DNA of 50,609 bases from UBA7672 sp031419455. Lineage in GTDB: Bacteria; Pseudomonadota; Alphaproteobacteria; Caulobacterales; Hyphomonadaceae. Location: NCBI GenBank assembly GCA_031419455.1, contig JANOKS010000070.1, positions 1-50,609 of the forward strand, read 5' to 3'. Below the pieces are notes generated by a model. The model worked only from the letters and a program-made list of their open reading frames with translations, was not told the DNA's origin and did no database searches. The first letter of the stretch is position 1; every line of letters starts with the position of its first letter. The position numbers and the translations under genes were made by a program. Below, piece after piece: positions 6,850 to 15,681 of this stretch.

Positions 6850-8451
6850 CTAGTTCTGTGTGGCGAGACGACGCATCAGATCGCTCGCGGACGTCACCGG
6901 GCCAGAGACCGCGCCCGAAGTAACCTTCATCACATCTCCGCGCGCAGGCGCCTGGTCGCGATTACCTTGTCCCTTGCGATGGTTTCCCGATTTCTCACTG
7001 CGCGGTTTCTGCTGCTGTCCAGCTGGCGCACCATTGCGAGCAGCCATGCCGGCGCCGGCTCCGCCCTTGCCACGACGGCTGCGGCCTGAGCGGCCCTCAC
7101 CGGCTGCCGCCTCGCTGCGATGCCCTTGCTCCGCGCGCGGTTCAGTGCGCGGCGCATTACGGGCCTCGCTGCGCGGATCGGCACGGCCGCCACCGCGGCG
7201 ATCGTCGCGGCGCGGCTTCTGCGGCTGATGGCGGCGCGGTTGCGCCTCGCCGCGCGGCTCGGCCTTGGCGCCGCGCTTTTCGTCCATGTTCGCATTGGCC
7301 GACAGCTGGGCCAGCTGGGCGTCATTGCGACGGTCTTCGCTGGGGATTTTCTGCCGCGTGACGCGCTCGATGTCGCGCAGCAGCGAACGTTCGTCCTCGG
7401 CGCAGAACGCCACGGCCGAGCCATCCTTGCCCGCGCGCGCCGTGCGGCCGATGCGGTGGACATACTGCTCAGGCACGTCCGGCAGCTCGAACTGCACCAC
7501 GTGCGTCACCGACGAGATGTCGATACCGCGCGCGGCGATGTCTGTCGCCACGAGGGCGCGAACCTTGCCGTCCTTGAATTCCGCCAGCGCCCGCTCGCGC
7601 TGGTTCTGGCTCTTGTTGCCGTGGATCGCAGACGCCGGCACGCCGCCGCCTTCGAGGATGCGGGCAACCTTGTCAGCGCCGCGCTTGGTGCGGGTGAACA
7701 CCAGCACGCGCTTGAACGCTTCGTCGGCAAAGAGTTCGGTCAGCAGGCCGCGCTTGCGGCCGGCTTCCACGAATACCACGCGCTGATTGACGCGCTCCAC
7801 CGTCGTCGCCGGCGGGGCGACGGAGACTTTCAGTGGGTCCTTGTTGAGCAGGTCGTTGGCCAGCTTCTCGATATCCACCGGCATGGTGGCCGAGAAGAAG
7901 AGGTTCTGGCGCTGCTTCGGCAGGTGCCGCACAATGCGCCGGATGGGGTCAATGAAGCCCATGTCGAGCATCTGGTCGGCCTCATCGAGGACGAAGATTT
8001 CGGTCTGCGAGAGGTCGGCATCTCGCTCGCCGAGATGGTCGAGCAGGCGTCCGGGGGCAGCGACGATGACGTCGACGCCGCGCGCCAGCGCCTGCCGCTG
8101 CGGGCCATGGCCGACGCCGCCGAAGATGGTGGCGACGCTGAAGCCGAGTTTCGCGCCATAGGCCTTGAAGCTGTCAGCGATCTGCGTGGCGAGTTCGCGG
8201 GTCGGCGAGAGCACGAGCACGCGGCATCCGCGCTTGGGCGCAGGTTTCCGGTTGGCGGCGAGGCGGTGGAGAATGGGGAGCGCAAAGGCGGCGGTCTTGC
8301 CGGTGCCCGTCTGGGCGATGCCGAGCAGGTCGCGGCCTTCCATCACGCCGGGGATCGCAGCAAGCTGGATCGGCGTCGGTACGGTGTAGCCCTTCGCGGT
8401 CAGCGCTTCGAGGATCGAAGCGTTGAGGTTGAGGTCTTTGAACTGGGTCAA
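6850..8451 (-). CDS. rhlE: DEAD-box ATP-dependent RNA helicase, RhlE type
   Basis: 533 aa from a TTG at 8451, where the protein would read (M)TQFKDLNLNASILEALTAKGY, matching the usual RhlE beginning. The frame stays open to 8604, but that part lies over leader hairpins. Motifs: Q motif TPIQ, Walker A AQTGTGKT, PTRELA, DEAD (VLDEADQMLDMGF), SAT (FFSATMP), ARGID and HRIGRTAR. After about residue 380 comes a long Arg/Gly/Lys/Gln-rich tail that would bind RNA. It remodels RNA in ribosome assembly, decay or cold adaptation. No SD precedes the TTG, so the start is less certain than the family. Confidence 0.93.
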   Translation of the reverse strand: MTQFKDLNLNASILEALTAKGYTVPTPIQLAAIPGVMEGRDLLGIAQTGTGKTAAFALPILHRLAANRKPAPKRGCRVLVLSPTRELATQIADSFKAYGAKLGFSVATIFGGVGHGPQRQALARGVDVIVAAPGRLLDHLGERDADLSQTEIFVLDEADQMLDMGFIDPIRRIVRHLPKQRQNLFFSATMPVDIEKLANDLLNKDPLKVSVAPPATTVERVNQRVVFVEAGRKRGLLTELFADEAFKRVLVFTRTKRGADKVARILEGGGVPASAIHGNKSQNQRERALAEFKDGKVRALVATDIAARGIDISSVTHVVQFELPDVPEQYVHRIGRTARAGKDGSAVAFCAEDERSLLRDIERVTRQKIPSEDRRNDAQLAQLSANANMDEKRGAKAEPRGEAQPRRHQPQKPRRDDRRGGGRADPRSEARNAPRTEPRAEQGHRSEAAAGEGRSGRSRRGKGGAGAGMAARNGAPAGQQQKPRSEKSGNHRKGQGNRDQAPARGDVMKVTSGAVSGPVTSASDLMRRLATQN

Positions 8452-8483
8452 GTGGGAGGTTTCTTTCGTGTGCGCGAACGCGC

Positions 8484-8599
8484 GGACGCCTGTCTGTGCA
8501 GGTCCGCCGAGGCGCTTTTTCGATGGGAAGGCCCGGCGTGTGCGGGCGTTCATGCGACTTTTCTGGGCGCTCAACGGGCCGGGACCTGTTCTCAGGTCC
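8484..8599 (-). promoter_or_regulatory. Structured 5' leader of the RhlE-like gene
   Basis: Two hairpins lie between the likely TTG start and the end of the upstream open frame. One has arms gcggac/gtccgc (8484-8509). The other is a perfect 7-bp stem, gggacct-gttctc-aggtccc (8580-8599). DEAD-box helicase genes are often controlled through long leaders (autoregulation or cold response), so this may be such a leader. Function is inferred only. Confidence 0.4.
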
Positions 8600-8711
8600 C
8601 TCACGCAGCCGGAGCGCCGATATCGCCCCTCTTGAGAGGCGCGCGGGTCATATCAGGGTCAAAAGCCCTAAAGTCAAGCTAACGGACTGAATCTGGCCGA
8701 AGAGTCGCGGG

Positions 8712-8810
8712 TCAGCCGCCCATCACGAGCGCGCCGATCAGCAGCCCGATCTCGATCCGCACCCAGCGAAGATCGATGCCGCGCATCACATTAACCACGG
8801 CCCTGGCCAT
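8712..8810 (-). CDS. Predicted 32-aa single-span membrane peptide
   Basis: Reads MARAVVNVMRGIDLRWVRIE then a hydrophobic stretch IGLLIGALVMGG and stop. AGGA lies 9 nt before the ATG. It has basic residues on one side and one potential transmembrane helix. It sits upstream of the RhlE gene on the same strand, with about 260 nt between. No family is recognised. Such short ORFs arise by chance, but the ribosome-binding site and amphipathic layout argue for translation. Nothing else is seen in 8811-8965 beyond a divergent promoter region for the gene at 8966. Confidence 0.4.
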   Translation of the reverse strand: MARAVVNVMRGIDLRWVRIEIGLLIGALVMGG

Positions 8811-8965
8811 GTTGCTTCATCCTGCCTCGCGACTCGCGCGATCGATTTTGAGGTTAGGGCAAGACCACATCGGGGCAATCGTTCGCACCTGACGCGTGAC
8901 TTCTCGCTCTTAACACTCCCGTCCCCGGTTGCCGCCGTCTCCTCGCCGGTCCACAGCGTGCCGCC

Positions 8966-10171
8966 ATGAACGCTGCGATGCGACAAGCCATAGTGGTGGG
9001 CGCAGGCCCGGCCGGACTGTCTGCCGCCGAGGTGCTGGCTCAGGCCGGGTGGCGCGTGAGCATTCACGAGCGCATGCCCAACCCTGCGCGGAAATTCCTG
9101 CTGGCAGGCCGCGGCGGCCTCAACCTCACACATTCAGAACCGCTCGACGCTTTCCTCGACCGCTATGGCGCCGCCCGCGCGCGGCTGGAGCCCGCGATCC
9201 GCGCCTTCACCCCGTCTGACCTCCGCGCATGGGCGACGGGCCTTGGCATCGAGACCTTTATAGGTTCGTCGGGCCGCGTCTTTCCCGTCCAGATGAAAGC
9301 CTCGCCCCTGCTCCGCGCCTGGCTTGCGAGACTTGACACGCTGGGCGTCAAGCTCGTGGCGAGATCGCGATGGACGGGATGGGATGAAGACGCGCTCACA
9401 TTCGAGACGCCAGACGGCGTTCGCGCGGAATCGCCGGATGCGACGATCTTCGCGCTAGGCGGCGCAAGCTGGCCTCGGCTCGGTTCCGATGGAAGCTGGA
9501 CGGACGCATTCCGCACGCGCGGCGCCGAGATCTCTCCGTTGCGCCCCGCGAACTCCGGCTTCGTAGTCAACTGGTCCGGGATTTTCCGCGACAGGTTCGC
9601 CGGCGAACCGCTGAAGCGCATCAGCCTTCGCATCGGCGATCACACCGTGCGCGGCGAAGCGATGATCGCGCGCTACGGCATCGAAGGCGGCGCGGTCTAT
9701 GCGTTAGGCGTCCACATGCGCGATGCGGTCAACGCGCATGGCGAGGCCATGGTCGAGATAGACCTGGCGCCTGACCAGACGCTCGATGCCCTCGCCGCGC
9801 GGCTTGGCGGCAACCGCAAGGACTCGACTGCCAATCGGCTACGCAAGGCAGGGCTCTCCCCCGTCGCTGCCGGCCTGCTTCGCGAGAGCATCGAAGGCGC
9901 CGCGCTTCCGGTAGGCGCGGAAGAACTCGCCCGACGCATCAAGGCGGTGCGTATCCGGCTCACCGGCGTCAGCGGCATTGACCGCGCCATCTCCACCGCG
10001 GGCGGCATCGCATGGAGCAGTGTGTCCGCCGACTACGCTCTACGATCCGACCCGCGCACATTCGTCGCCGGCGAAATGCTGGACTGGGAGGCGCCCACGG
10101 GCGGCTATCTGCTGCAAGCTTGCATGGCGACCGGACGGGCAGCTGCGCGCGGGGTGCTAGCGCGAGGCTAG
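8966..10171 (+). CDS. HI0933/BaiN-like flavoprotein (TIGR03862 type)
   Basis: 401 aa. The FAD-binding Rossmann motif is VVGAGPAGLSAAEVLAQAGW (residues about 10-29), followed by the family signature KFLLAGRGGLNLTHSE and the C-terminal GGIAWSSVSADYALRS...GEMLDWEAPTGGYLLQACMATG that closes the flavin site. The family consists of NAD(P)/FAD-dependent oxidoreductases of mostly unknown substrate. The gene runs convergently into the TonB receptor gene, and their stop codons overlap (tag/cta at 10168-10171), so the two mRNAs share their last bases in antisense. Confidence 0.9.
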   Translation: MNAAMRQAIVVGAGPAGLSAAEVLAQAGWRVSIHERMPNPARKFLLAGRGGLNLTHSEPLDAFLDRYGAARARLEPAIRAFTPSDLRAWATGLGIETFIGSSGRVFPVQMKASPLLRAWLARLDTLGVKLVARSRWTGWDEDALTFETPDGVRAESPDATIFALGGASWPRLGSDGSWTDAFRTRGAEISPLRPANSGFVVNWSGIFRDRFAGEPLKRISLRIGDHTVRGEAMIARYGIEGGAVYALGVHMRDAVNAHGEAMVEIDLAPDQTLDALAARLGGNRKDSTANRLRKAGLSPVAAGLLRESIEGAALPVGAEELARRIKAVRIRLTGVSGIDRAISTAGGIAWSSVSADYALRSDPRTFVAGEMLDWEAPTGGYLLQACMATGRAAARGVLARG

Positions 10172-12267
10172 AACGCACCCGCGACGGTCAGCGTCACACT
10201 GCGGCCCATCGTCGAGGAGCGGAATTCCTCCAGCGCAGACACATAGTATTGCCGGTCGGTTTCCTTCTCCACGTCGAGCAGGTTCGCGGCCGTCACGCGC
10301 ACCAGCAGTCCGCCGAGCAACGCCGTGGTCTCGACGAAAAGATCGACGTTTGGGTCCTTGGGCTCGGTCACTTCGAGACGGTCCGCGCGATAGTGGGGGA
10401 CGGGGCCAACGCTGTTCACCTTGCCGCCCCACGCGAACTTCATCGACGTGACGTCCTGGCGGAATTCGGCCAGCCAGTCGAACTCCTGCTCGCTCGAAAT
10501 CTGGCGGTTCTCCAGCGTCAGCGGATCCGTCACTTCGGAATCCTGCGCGCCGACATTGAGCTTCAGGAGACCGCCGCCGATGCCCACGTCATCCAGCGGC
10601 AGCGTCGCCTCGATGCGCCCGCCCCAGCGCTTTCCATCACCAATATTGCCGACTGCGGTGCACGCGCCGAGCGTGAAGGCGGGCGTGGTGCAAACGCCCG
10701 GCACAGCGATGAAATCCTGCGTGTCCTCGATGTCGTCATAGAAGCCGGTGACCGACAACGACCCGCGCTGGCCCAGCGGACGCTTCCACTGCACGCTCGA
10801 TTTCCAGGTCTGCTCCGGCACGAGGAACGGGTTGCCGACATTTGCCGAACTGCTGATCGAATTGAGGCCGGTGGCGAAATCGCCGAAGTCCAGCTGCGAG
10901 ACATCGCGCACGACGGAAAGACGCCACTGGTCCTCGGCATTCGGCAGCCATGTGGCAACGGCGCGCGGCTTGGAATAGGTGAAGTCGCGGTCGTTCACGG
11001 CATCGCCGGATTGTGAAATCGTCGATGCTTCGTAGTTGAAGCCGGCCTCCAGCGTCAGCTGCGGGTTGACGCGCCACACATCGTTGATGGACGCCTCGAT
11101 CCGGTCTTCCTCGACTTTTGTCGACGCGATCGGGACAGGAGTCGGCGCATACGGTCCGCCGATCGGACCGACAAGGCTCAGGCGGTCGACGCGCCGATAA
11201 TTGTAAGCGCCTTCCAGCGCCGCCTCGATCGTGTGCTGCGTATCAGGACGCGTTGTCCAGACGCCGCGCAGGACATGCTCGCCGGCGCGATTGTCCGAAT
11301 TGTCGATCTGCTGGGCCTGCGGCAGTCCGAAGACATTCTGCGTGATGGCCTGCTGCGGCCGCCAGTTCACCAGCCGGTTGATGGTGATCAGCTTGACCGC
11401 ATTCTGCCCGTCGAACTTGTGCTCATAGTCGCCGCCGAGATCGACATACCAGATGTCTTTCTCTTCGTACTCGGACGAAACGCTGCCGATTGGCGTGCCA
11501 TTGCCGAGGCGGACATTGCCGGCGGCATTGTTGGTGAACAGGCGCGGCAGGATGCGGAAGTTGGCGTTCCAGGTGTCGCGCGGGCTAGGCGTCCAGTTTG
11601 CGGCGCCAGAGATGAGCAGTTCGCCGGCCTGCTGCTGGTAGAATTCGTCCTGCGTGCGCACCACGGTTCCAAGCGCATTGCGGAACGTCGCGGCGACTTC
11701 CTCACGCTCGCCCAGATTGGTGCCCTGAAGCGCGAGCCGGAAACCGAAATTGTCCGTCTTCCACGCTCGTGTGCCGCCGACCTGTGCGCCGACGCGTCCC
11801 TGCTCGTACCAGCGCGTCGTCGCCGCAAACGTCGTCGAGACCTGCATGCCCGTCGCGGGCTTCAGCACGACGTTGGCGAGTTCCGTGTAGCCACGCACAT
11901 CCAAGTCGCCGGCGGCGGATGCGCGGATCAGCTCGATGCGCAGCACCGAGCCCGCCGCGATGCGGCCGAGTTCGTCCCTGAGACTTGTCTTGCTGCTGGG
12001 GCGCTGTCCGTCGATCAGCACATTGCCTGCGGTCGCGCCAAAGCCACGGAGGTCTGCGCCTTCATCCAGGCTGAAGCCCGGAAGCTGGCGAACCATGTCC
12101 TCGGCGGTGATGGGATTGAAGCGCGCGAAAAAGGCGGGCTCGAATGTCTGGACTGCGTCTTCGGCCGAAGCGGCCTGCGGCTGCTGTGTCGTATCCTGCG
12201 CCCACGCCGTCTCGCCGAGCGCGAGCGCGCTCACGGCCAGAACAAGGGCCCGTCTCCACTGCCTCAC
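10168..12267 (-). CDS. TonB-dependent outer-membrane receptor
   Basis: 699 aa from a GTG at 12267, with GGGGAGGA eight nt upstream; this start gives a normal signal peptide (RRALVLAVSALALGETAWAQ). A plug domain (about residues 45-150: ITAEDMVRQLPGFSLDEGAD, NVLIDGQRPSSKTS, GDLDVRGY) is followed by a beta-barrel of about 540 residues with repeated aromatic-ended strands and the terminal SVTLTVAGAF, whose last Phe is typical for BAM insertion. It imports a substrate I cannot identify. No siderophore, vitamin or sugar genes adjoin it, and no cobalamin riboswitch was seen upstream. Confidence 0.9.
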   Translation of the reverse strand: MRQWRRALVLAVSALALGETAWAQDTTQQPQAASAEDAVQTFEPAFFARFNPITAEDMVRQLPGFSLDEGADLRGFGATAGNVLIDGQRPSSKTSLRDELGRIAAGSVLRIELIRASAAGDLDVRGYTELANVVLKPATGMQVSTTFAATTRWYEQGRVGAQVGGTRAWKTDNFGFRLALQGTNLGEREEVAATFRNALGTVVRTQDEFYQQQAGELLISGAANWTPSPRDTWNANFRILPRLFTNNAAGNVRLGNGTPIGSVSSEYEEKDIWYVDLGGDYEHKFDGQNAVKLITINRLVNWRPQQAITQNVFGLPQAQQIDNSDNRAGEHVLRGVWTTRPDTQHTIEAALEGAYNYRRVDRLSLVGPIGGPYAPTPVPIASTKVEEDRIEASINDVWRVNPQLTLEAGFNYEASTISQSGDAVNDRDFTYSKPRAVATWLPNAEDQWRLSVVRDVSQLDFGDFATGLNSISSSANVGNPFLVPEQTWKSSVQWKRPLGQRGSLSVTGFYDDIEDTQDFIAVPGVCTTPAFTLGACTAVGNIGDGKRWGGRIEATLPLDDVGIGGGLLKLNVGAQDSEVTDPLTLENRQISSEQEFDWLAEFRQDVTSMKFAWGGKVNSVGPVPHYRADRLEVTEPKDPNVDLFVETTALLGGLLVRVTAANLLDVEKETDRQYYVSALEEFRSSTMGRSVTLTVAGAF

Positions 12268-12334
12268 GACCGGTCCTCCCCTGGCGACGTGTGACCATCT
12301 GGCCCAGCCGTCCTTTTTTATGTGTGAATCCAGC

Positions 12335-12350
12335 TGACGCCTAAACGTCA
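12335..12350 (-). promoter_or_regulatory. Palindrome in the TonB receptor promoter region
   Basis: tgacg (12335-12339) and cgtca (12346-12350) form a short inverted repeat 68-83 nt upstream of the GTG start. Read on the minus strand it contains TTGACG, a good -35 box, although the -10 at the proper spacing is poor. It is a candidate operator and promoter element. The rest of 12268-12480 holds a weak GC-rich hairpin near 12408-12421 and no gene. Confidence 0.3.
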
Positions 12351-12480
12351 AACCTGTCCCACAATGACTAGGAGATTGGGGAATACCCCGGAGGTCAACA
12401 GAAAAACCTGCGGCGCCGCCAAAGCTGGACACGCCTGTGACCCCACAAGCATAGGCGTCCGCGGCGCTACCATTCCGTAG

Positions 12481-15108
12481 CTAGTAGTTGAGTATAGGCC
12501 GCAGCCAGCGCTCGGCTGTCGCAAGATCCCACCCCTTGCGGCGGGCGTAATCCTCGACCTGGTCTTTCTCGATGCGGCCAACTGCGAAATAAACCGCGTC
12601 CGGATGGGATAAATAAAGACCCGACACCGACGCCGGCGGGTTCATCGCATAGCTGGAAGTGAGCTCGATGCCCGCCTTCGCGGTCGCATCAAGCAGCGTG
12701 AACAGCGTCGCTTTCTCCGTGTGATCGGGCTGCGAAGGATAGCCCGGCGCCGGGCGAATGCCCTGGTATTTCTCGCCGATGAGATCGTCGTTCGTCAGAC
12801 CCTCGTCAGGTACGTAACCCCACAGCTCCCGCCTGACACGCTCGTGCAGGTATTCTGCGAACGCTTCGGCGAATCGATCTGCGAGCGCCTTCACGATGAT
12901 CGAGGAGTAGTCGTCGCCCTTGTCGATGAACTCTTTGGACTTCTCCATCTCACCATGGCCCGACGTCACCGCGAAGCCGCCGATGTAATCGGCGCCCTTC
13001 GACGCGGTGAAATCGGCAAGCGCGAACTGACCCTTGTCGTTCGTCTTTTCCATCTGCTGGCGCAGCGTGAAGAAGCGCGCGATCTCTTCCTTCCGCGCCT
13101 CGTCCTTCCAGACAACGACATCGTCGCCATCCCGGTTCGCCGGCCAGAAGCCGACGACGCCCCGCGCCTTGATCCACTGCTCGCCGATCATGCGCTGCAG
13201 GATGGCCTGCGTATCGCTCCAGAGCGACTGCGCCGCCTCGCCGATCACGTCGTCCTCGAGGATCATCGGATAGCGGCCGACGAGATCCCAGCTGGCGAAA
13301 TACGGCGTCCAGTCGATGTAGCGGGCGAGCGTTGCGAGGTCCGCCTCGATCTCGCGCGCGCCCAGAAAGCTTGGCTTCGGCGGCGAGTAGGACGACCAGT
13401 CAATCTTTGGCGCCAGACTGCGCGCCGTCGCGAGATCCACCCGCGCCTTCGCCTGCCCGCCCGAGCGTGACTCGCGGATCTTCGCGTACTTGTCCCTCGT
13501 CTCGCCCCAGAACCGGTCGCGCGTCTCGTCATTCATCAGCTGCGAGACGACGCCGACCGCACGGCTCGCGTCCAGCACGTGCACCACCGGCGCGTCGCTG
13601 AACATCGGTTCGATCTTGATGGCGGTATGCGCCGGGCTGGTCGTTGCGCCGCCGATCAGCAGCGGCTTGCGGATGCCGCGCCGCTGCATCTCGGAGGCGA
13701 AATAGACCATCTCGTCCAGCGACGGCGTGATCAGGCCAGACAGCCCGATCATGTCAGCATTTTCGCTCTCGGCCGCCTCGAAAATCTTCTCGGCTGGCGC
13801 CATCACGCCAAGGTCGATCACCTTGTAGCCGTTGCACTGCAGGACCACGCCGACAATGTTCTTGCCGATATCGTGCACATCGCCCTTCACCGTCGCCATC
13901 ACCACGACGCCGTTGGACTTGTCGGCCATGCCGGTGCGGAGTTTCTCTTCCTCCATGTAGGGCATCAGGTGCGCGACGGCCGCCTTCATCACGCGCGCCG
14001 ACTTCACCACCTGCGGCAGGAACATCTTGCCCGCGCCGAACAGGTCGCCGACGATGTTCATGCCGTCCATCAGCGGCCCTTCGATGACGTGCAGCGGCCG
14101 CTCGACTTCGAGCCGCGCGGCCTCGGTATCCTCGACGATGAACTCGGTGATGCCATTGACCAGCGCATGCGCCAGGCGATCCTTCACCGGCTTCTCGCGC
14201 CAGCTCAGATCCTTCTTCTGCACCTCGCCCTTCTGCCCGCGATAGCGTTCCGCGATCTCCAGCAGGCGCTCGGTTGAATCCTCGCGGCGGTTGAGGATCA
14301 CGTCCTCGACACGCTCACGCAGCTCCGGATCGATGCTGTCGTAGATATCAAGCTGACCGGCGTTCACGATCGCCATGTCGAAGCCGAGCTTGATGGCGTG
14401 ATACAGGAACACCGAGTGCATCGCGCGCCGCACGGGCTCGTTGCCCCGGAACGAGAACGACACGTTGGAAAGGCCGCCTGATGTACGCGCGTGCGGCAGG
14501 TTCTGCTTGATCAGCTTCACGCCCTCAAAGAACTCGACGGCGTAGTTGTTGTGCTCCTCGATGCCGGTGGCGACGGCGAAGATGTTGGGATCGAAGATGA
14601 TGTCTTCAGGCGGAAAGCCGATGCCGACGAGCAGGTCATACGCACGCTTCGAAATGTCGAACTTGCGCCGCGCCGTCTCGGCCTGGCCCTTCTCGTCGAA
14701 CGCCATCACGACGACGGCCGCGCCATAGCTCAGCGCCTTGCGAGCCTGCTCCAGGAACTGAGCCTCGCCCTCCTTCATCGAGATCGAGTTGACGATCGCC
14801 TTGCCCTGGACGTTCTTCAGCCCCTCCTCGATCACCTCCCACTTCGATGAATCCACCATGATCGGCACGCGTGCGATGTCCGGCTCGGCCGCGATGAGGC
14901 GCAGGAAGGTACGCATCGCAGCCTTGGAATCCAGCAGCCCCTCGTCCATGTTGACGTCGATGATCTGCGCGCCGTTCTGCACCTGGCTGCGCGCCACATC
15001 GACCGCCTCGGCATACTTGCCCTCGACGATCAGCTTCTTGAACGCCGCCGATCCGGTGACATTCGTGCGCTCGCCAATGTTGATGAAGGACGCGGTTGAT
15101 TGGGTCAT
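12481..15108 (-). CDS. metH: Methionine synthase, C-terminal part (folate, B12 and activation domains)
   Basis: 875 aa carrying three of the four MetH modules. First is the pterin-binding TIM barrel (INIGERTNVTGSAAFKK, QIIDVNMDEG, MVDSSKWEVIEEGLKNVQGK). Next is the B12 cap and Rossmann domain with the cobalt-ligand motif DVHDIGKNIVG (His near residue 410). Last is the C-terminal AdoMet activation domain (GIRPAPGYPSQPDHTEK, VSGLYLSHPDAVYFAVGRI). It transfers a methyl group from methyl-THF via cobalamin to homocysteine bound on the separate N-part encoded at 16751. It ends the operon and overlaps the Cys-rich gene by 4 nt. No domain is missing between the two halves. Confidence 0.97.
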   Translation of the reverse strand: MTQSTASFINIGERTNVTGSAAFKKLIVEGKYAEAVDVARSQVQNGAQIIDVNMDEGLLDSKAAMRTFLRLIAAEPDIARVPIMVDSSKWEVIEEGLKNVQGKAIVNSISMKEGEAQFLEQARKALSYGAAVVVMAFDEKGQAETARRKFDISKRAYDLLVGIGFPPEDIIFDPNIFAVATGIEEHNNYAVEFFEGVKLIKQNLPHARTSGGLSNVSFSFRGNEPVRRAMHSVFLYHAIKLGFDMAIVNAGQLDIYDSIDPELRERVEDVILNRREDSTERLLEIAERYRGQKGEVQKKDLSWREKPVKDRLAHALVNGITEFIVEDTEAARLEVERPLHVIEGPLMDGMNIVGDLFGAGKMFLPQVVKSARVMKAAVAHLMPYMEEEKLRTGMADKSNGVVVMATVKGDVHDIGKNIVGVVLQCNGYKVIDLGVMAPAEKIFEAAESENADMIGLSGLITPSLDEMVYFASEMQRRGIRKPLLIGGATTSPAHTAIKIEPMFSDAPVVHVLDASRAVGVVSQLMNDETRDRFWGETRDKYAKIRESRSGGQAKARVDLATARSLAPKIDWSSYSPPKPSFLGAREIEADLATLARYIDWTPYFASWDLVGRYPMILEDDVIGEAAQSLWSDTQAILQRMIGEQWIKARGVVGFWPANRDGDDVVVWKDEARKEEIARFFTLRQQMEKTNDKGQFALADFTASKGADYIGGFAVTSGHGEMEKSKEFIDKGDDYSSIIVKALADRFAEAFAEYLHERVRRELWGYVPDEGLTNDDLIGEKYQGIRPAPGYPSQPDHTEKATLFTLLDATAKAGIELTSSYAMNPPASVSGLYLSHPDAVYFAVGRIEKDQVEDYARRKGWDLATAERWLRPILNY

Positions 15109-15671
15109 TGATGCGACTTCTTGTTATGGTGGGCGCGATCTCGTTTCGCTTGCCGGCTGGCACGCGCGAAACGCTCCGCGCGCGCCGTCTCGTCCTCGAT
15201 GCAGTCAACCCATTCCGTCATGTCCGGCTCAGGACTGAAGTAATGAGCGCTCAGGCAATCGCTGTATTCGCGCCCGACGAGCGCGCCGCACTGGCACCGG
15301 CGACAGATTTGGCCAGCTGGACCGCAGCACCCGTGGCCGAGTTTGGCGTCTATCACGACTCGCTCATCCACGTCGGCGAGATTGAGCCAGATGCGATCCC
15401 CCGCGAGCAACTCACCTTCGCCGTAAAAATGGCCGCTCCAGATTTCCATCCAGACCGTAACGCCGCTACCCGCCGGTACGGCGGCCGGATCGCCGGCTTC
15501 ACGCGGATTGATGTCCGCGAAGTCTGCGGGCGTTCGACGCGTCGGATTGATCTCGACGGCCCTCGTGAGTTCAGTCTGGCAGCGGCCACAGACGAGAACC
15601 TTCAACGATGTCTCGCCCGGCGAGGCGTCCTTGGAATGCTCGGACGTACGACTGCGGAAACTAGCGGTCAT
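15105..15671 (-). CDS. Cys-rich protein of unknown function between the metH halves
   Basis: 188 aa, not recognised. It has paired cysteines like zinc knuckles, C28-GR-C31 near the N-terminus and C123-RR-C126-Q-C128, plus C115-C116 in GHGCCGPAGQ. A beta-rich segment lies between (VTVWMEIWSGHFYGEGELLAGDRIWLNLADVDERVVIDAK), and the C-terminal tail is basic and His/Lys-rich. No membrane segment. The stop overlaps the metH C-part start by 4 nt and the start lies about 10 nt after the RidA stop, so it is embedded in the methionine operon. A metal site or a redox role is plausible; neither is shown. The ATG lacks an SD, and a TTG at about residue 23 is an alternative. Confidence 0.7.
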   Translation of the reverse strand: MTASFRSRTSEHSKDASPGETSLKVLVCGRCQTELTRAVEINPTRRTPADFADINPREAGDPAAVPAGSGVTVWMEIWSGHFYGEGELLAGDRIWLNLADVDERVVIDAKLGHGCCGPAGQICRRCQCGALVGREYSDCLSAHYFSPEPDMTEWVDCIEDETARAERFARASRQAKRDRAHHNKKSHQ

Positions 15672-15681
15672 GGCAATCGCG

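Noticed and set aside
7120..8682. Long plus-strand open frame opposite the RhlE gene
   Set aside because: Antisense shadow of a high-GC gene; the encoded sequence is Arg/Ala/His-rich without any domain.
8786..9133. Minus-strand 115-codon frame near the flavoprotein start
   Set aside because: Mostly antisense to the flavoprotein gene, with no coding pattern; the better small frame in the same area is 8712-8810.
11233..12294. Plus-strand open frame opposite the TonB receptor
   Set aside because: Antisense shadow; no domain or ribosome-binding site.
12268..12480. Cobalamin riboswitch before the TonB receptor or after metH
   Set aside because: No conserved B12-box-like sequence was found on either strand.
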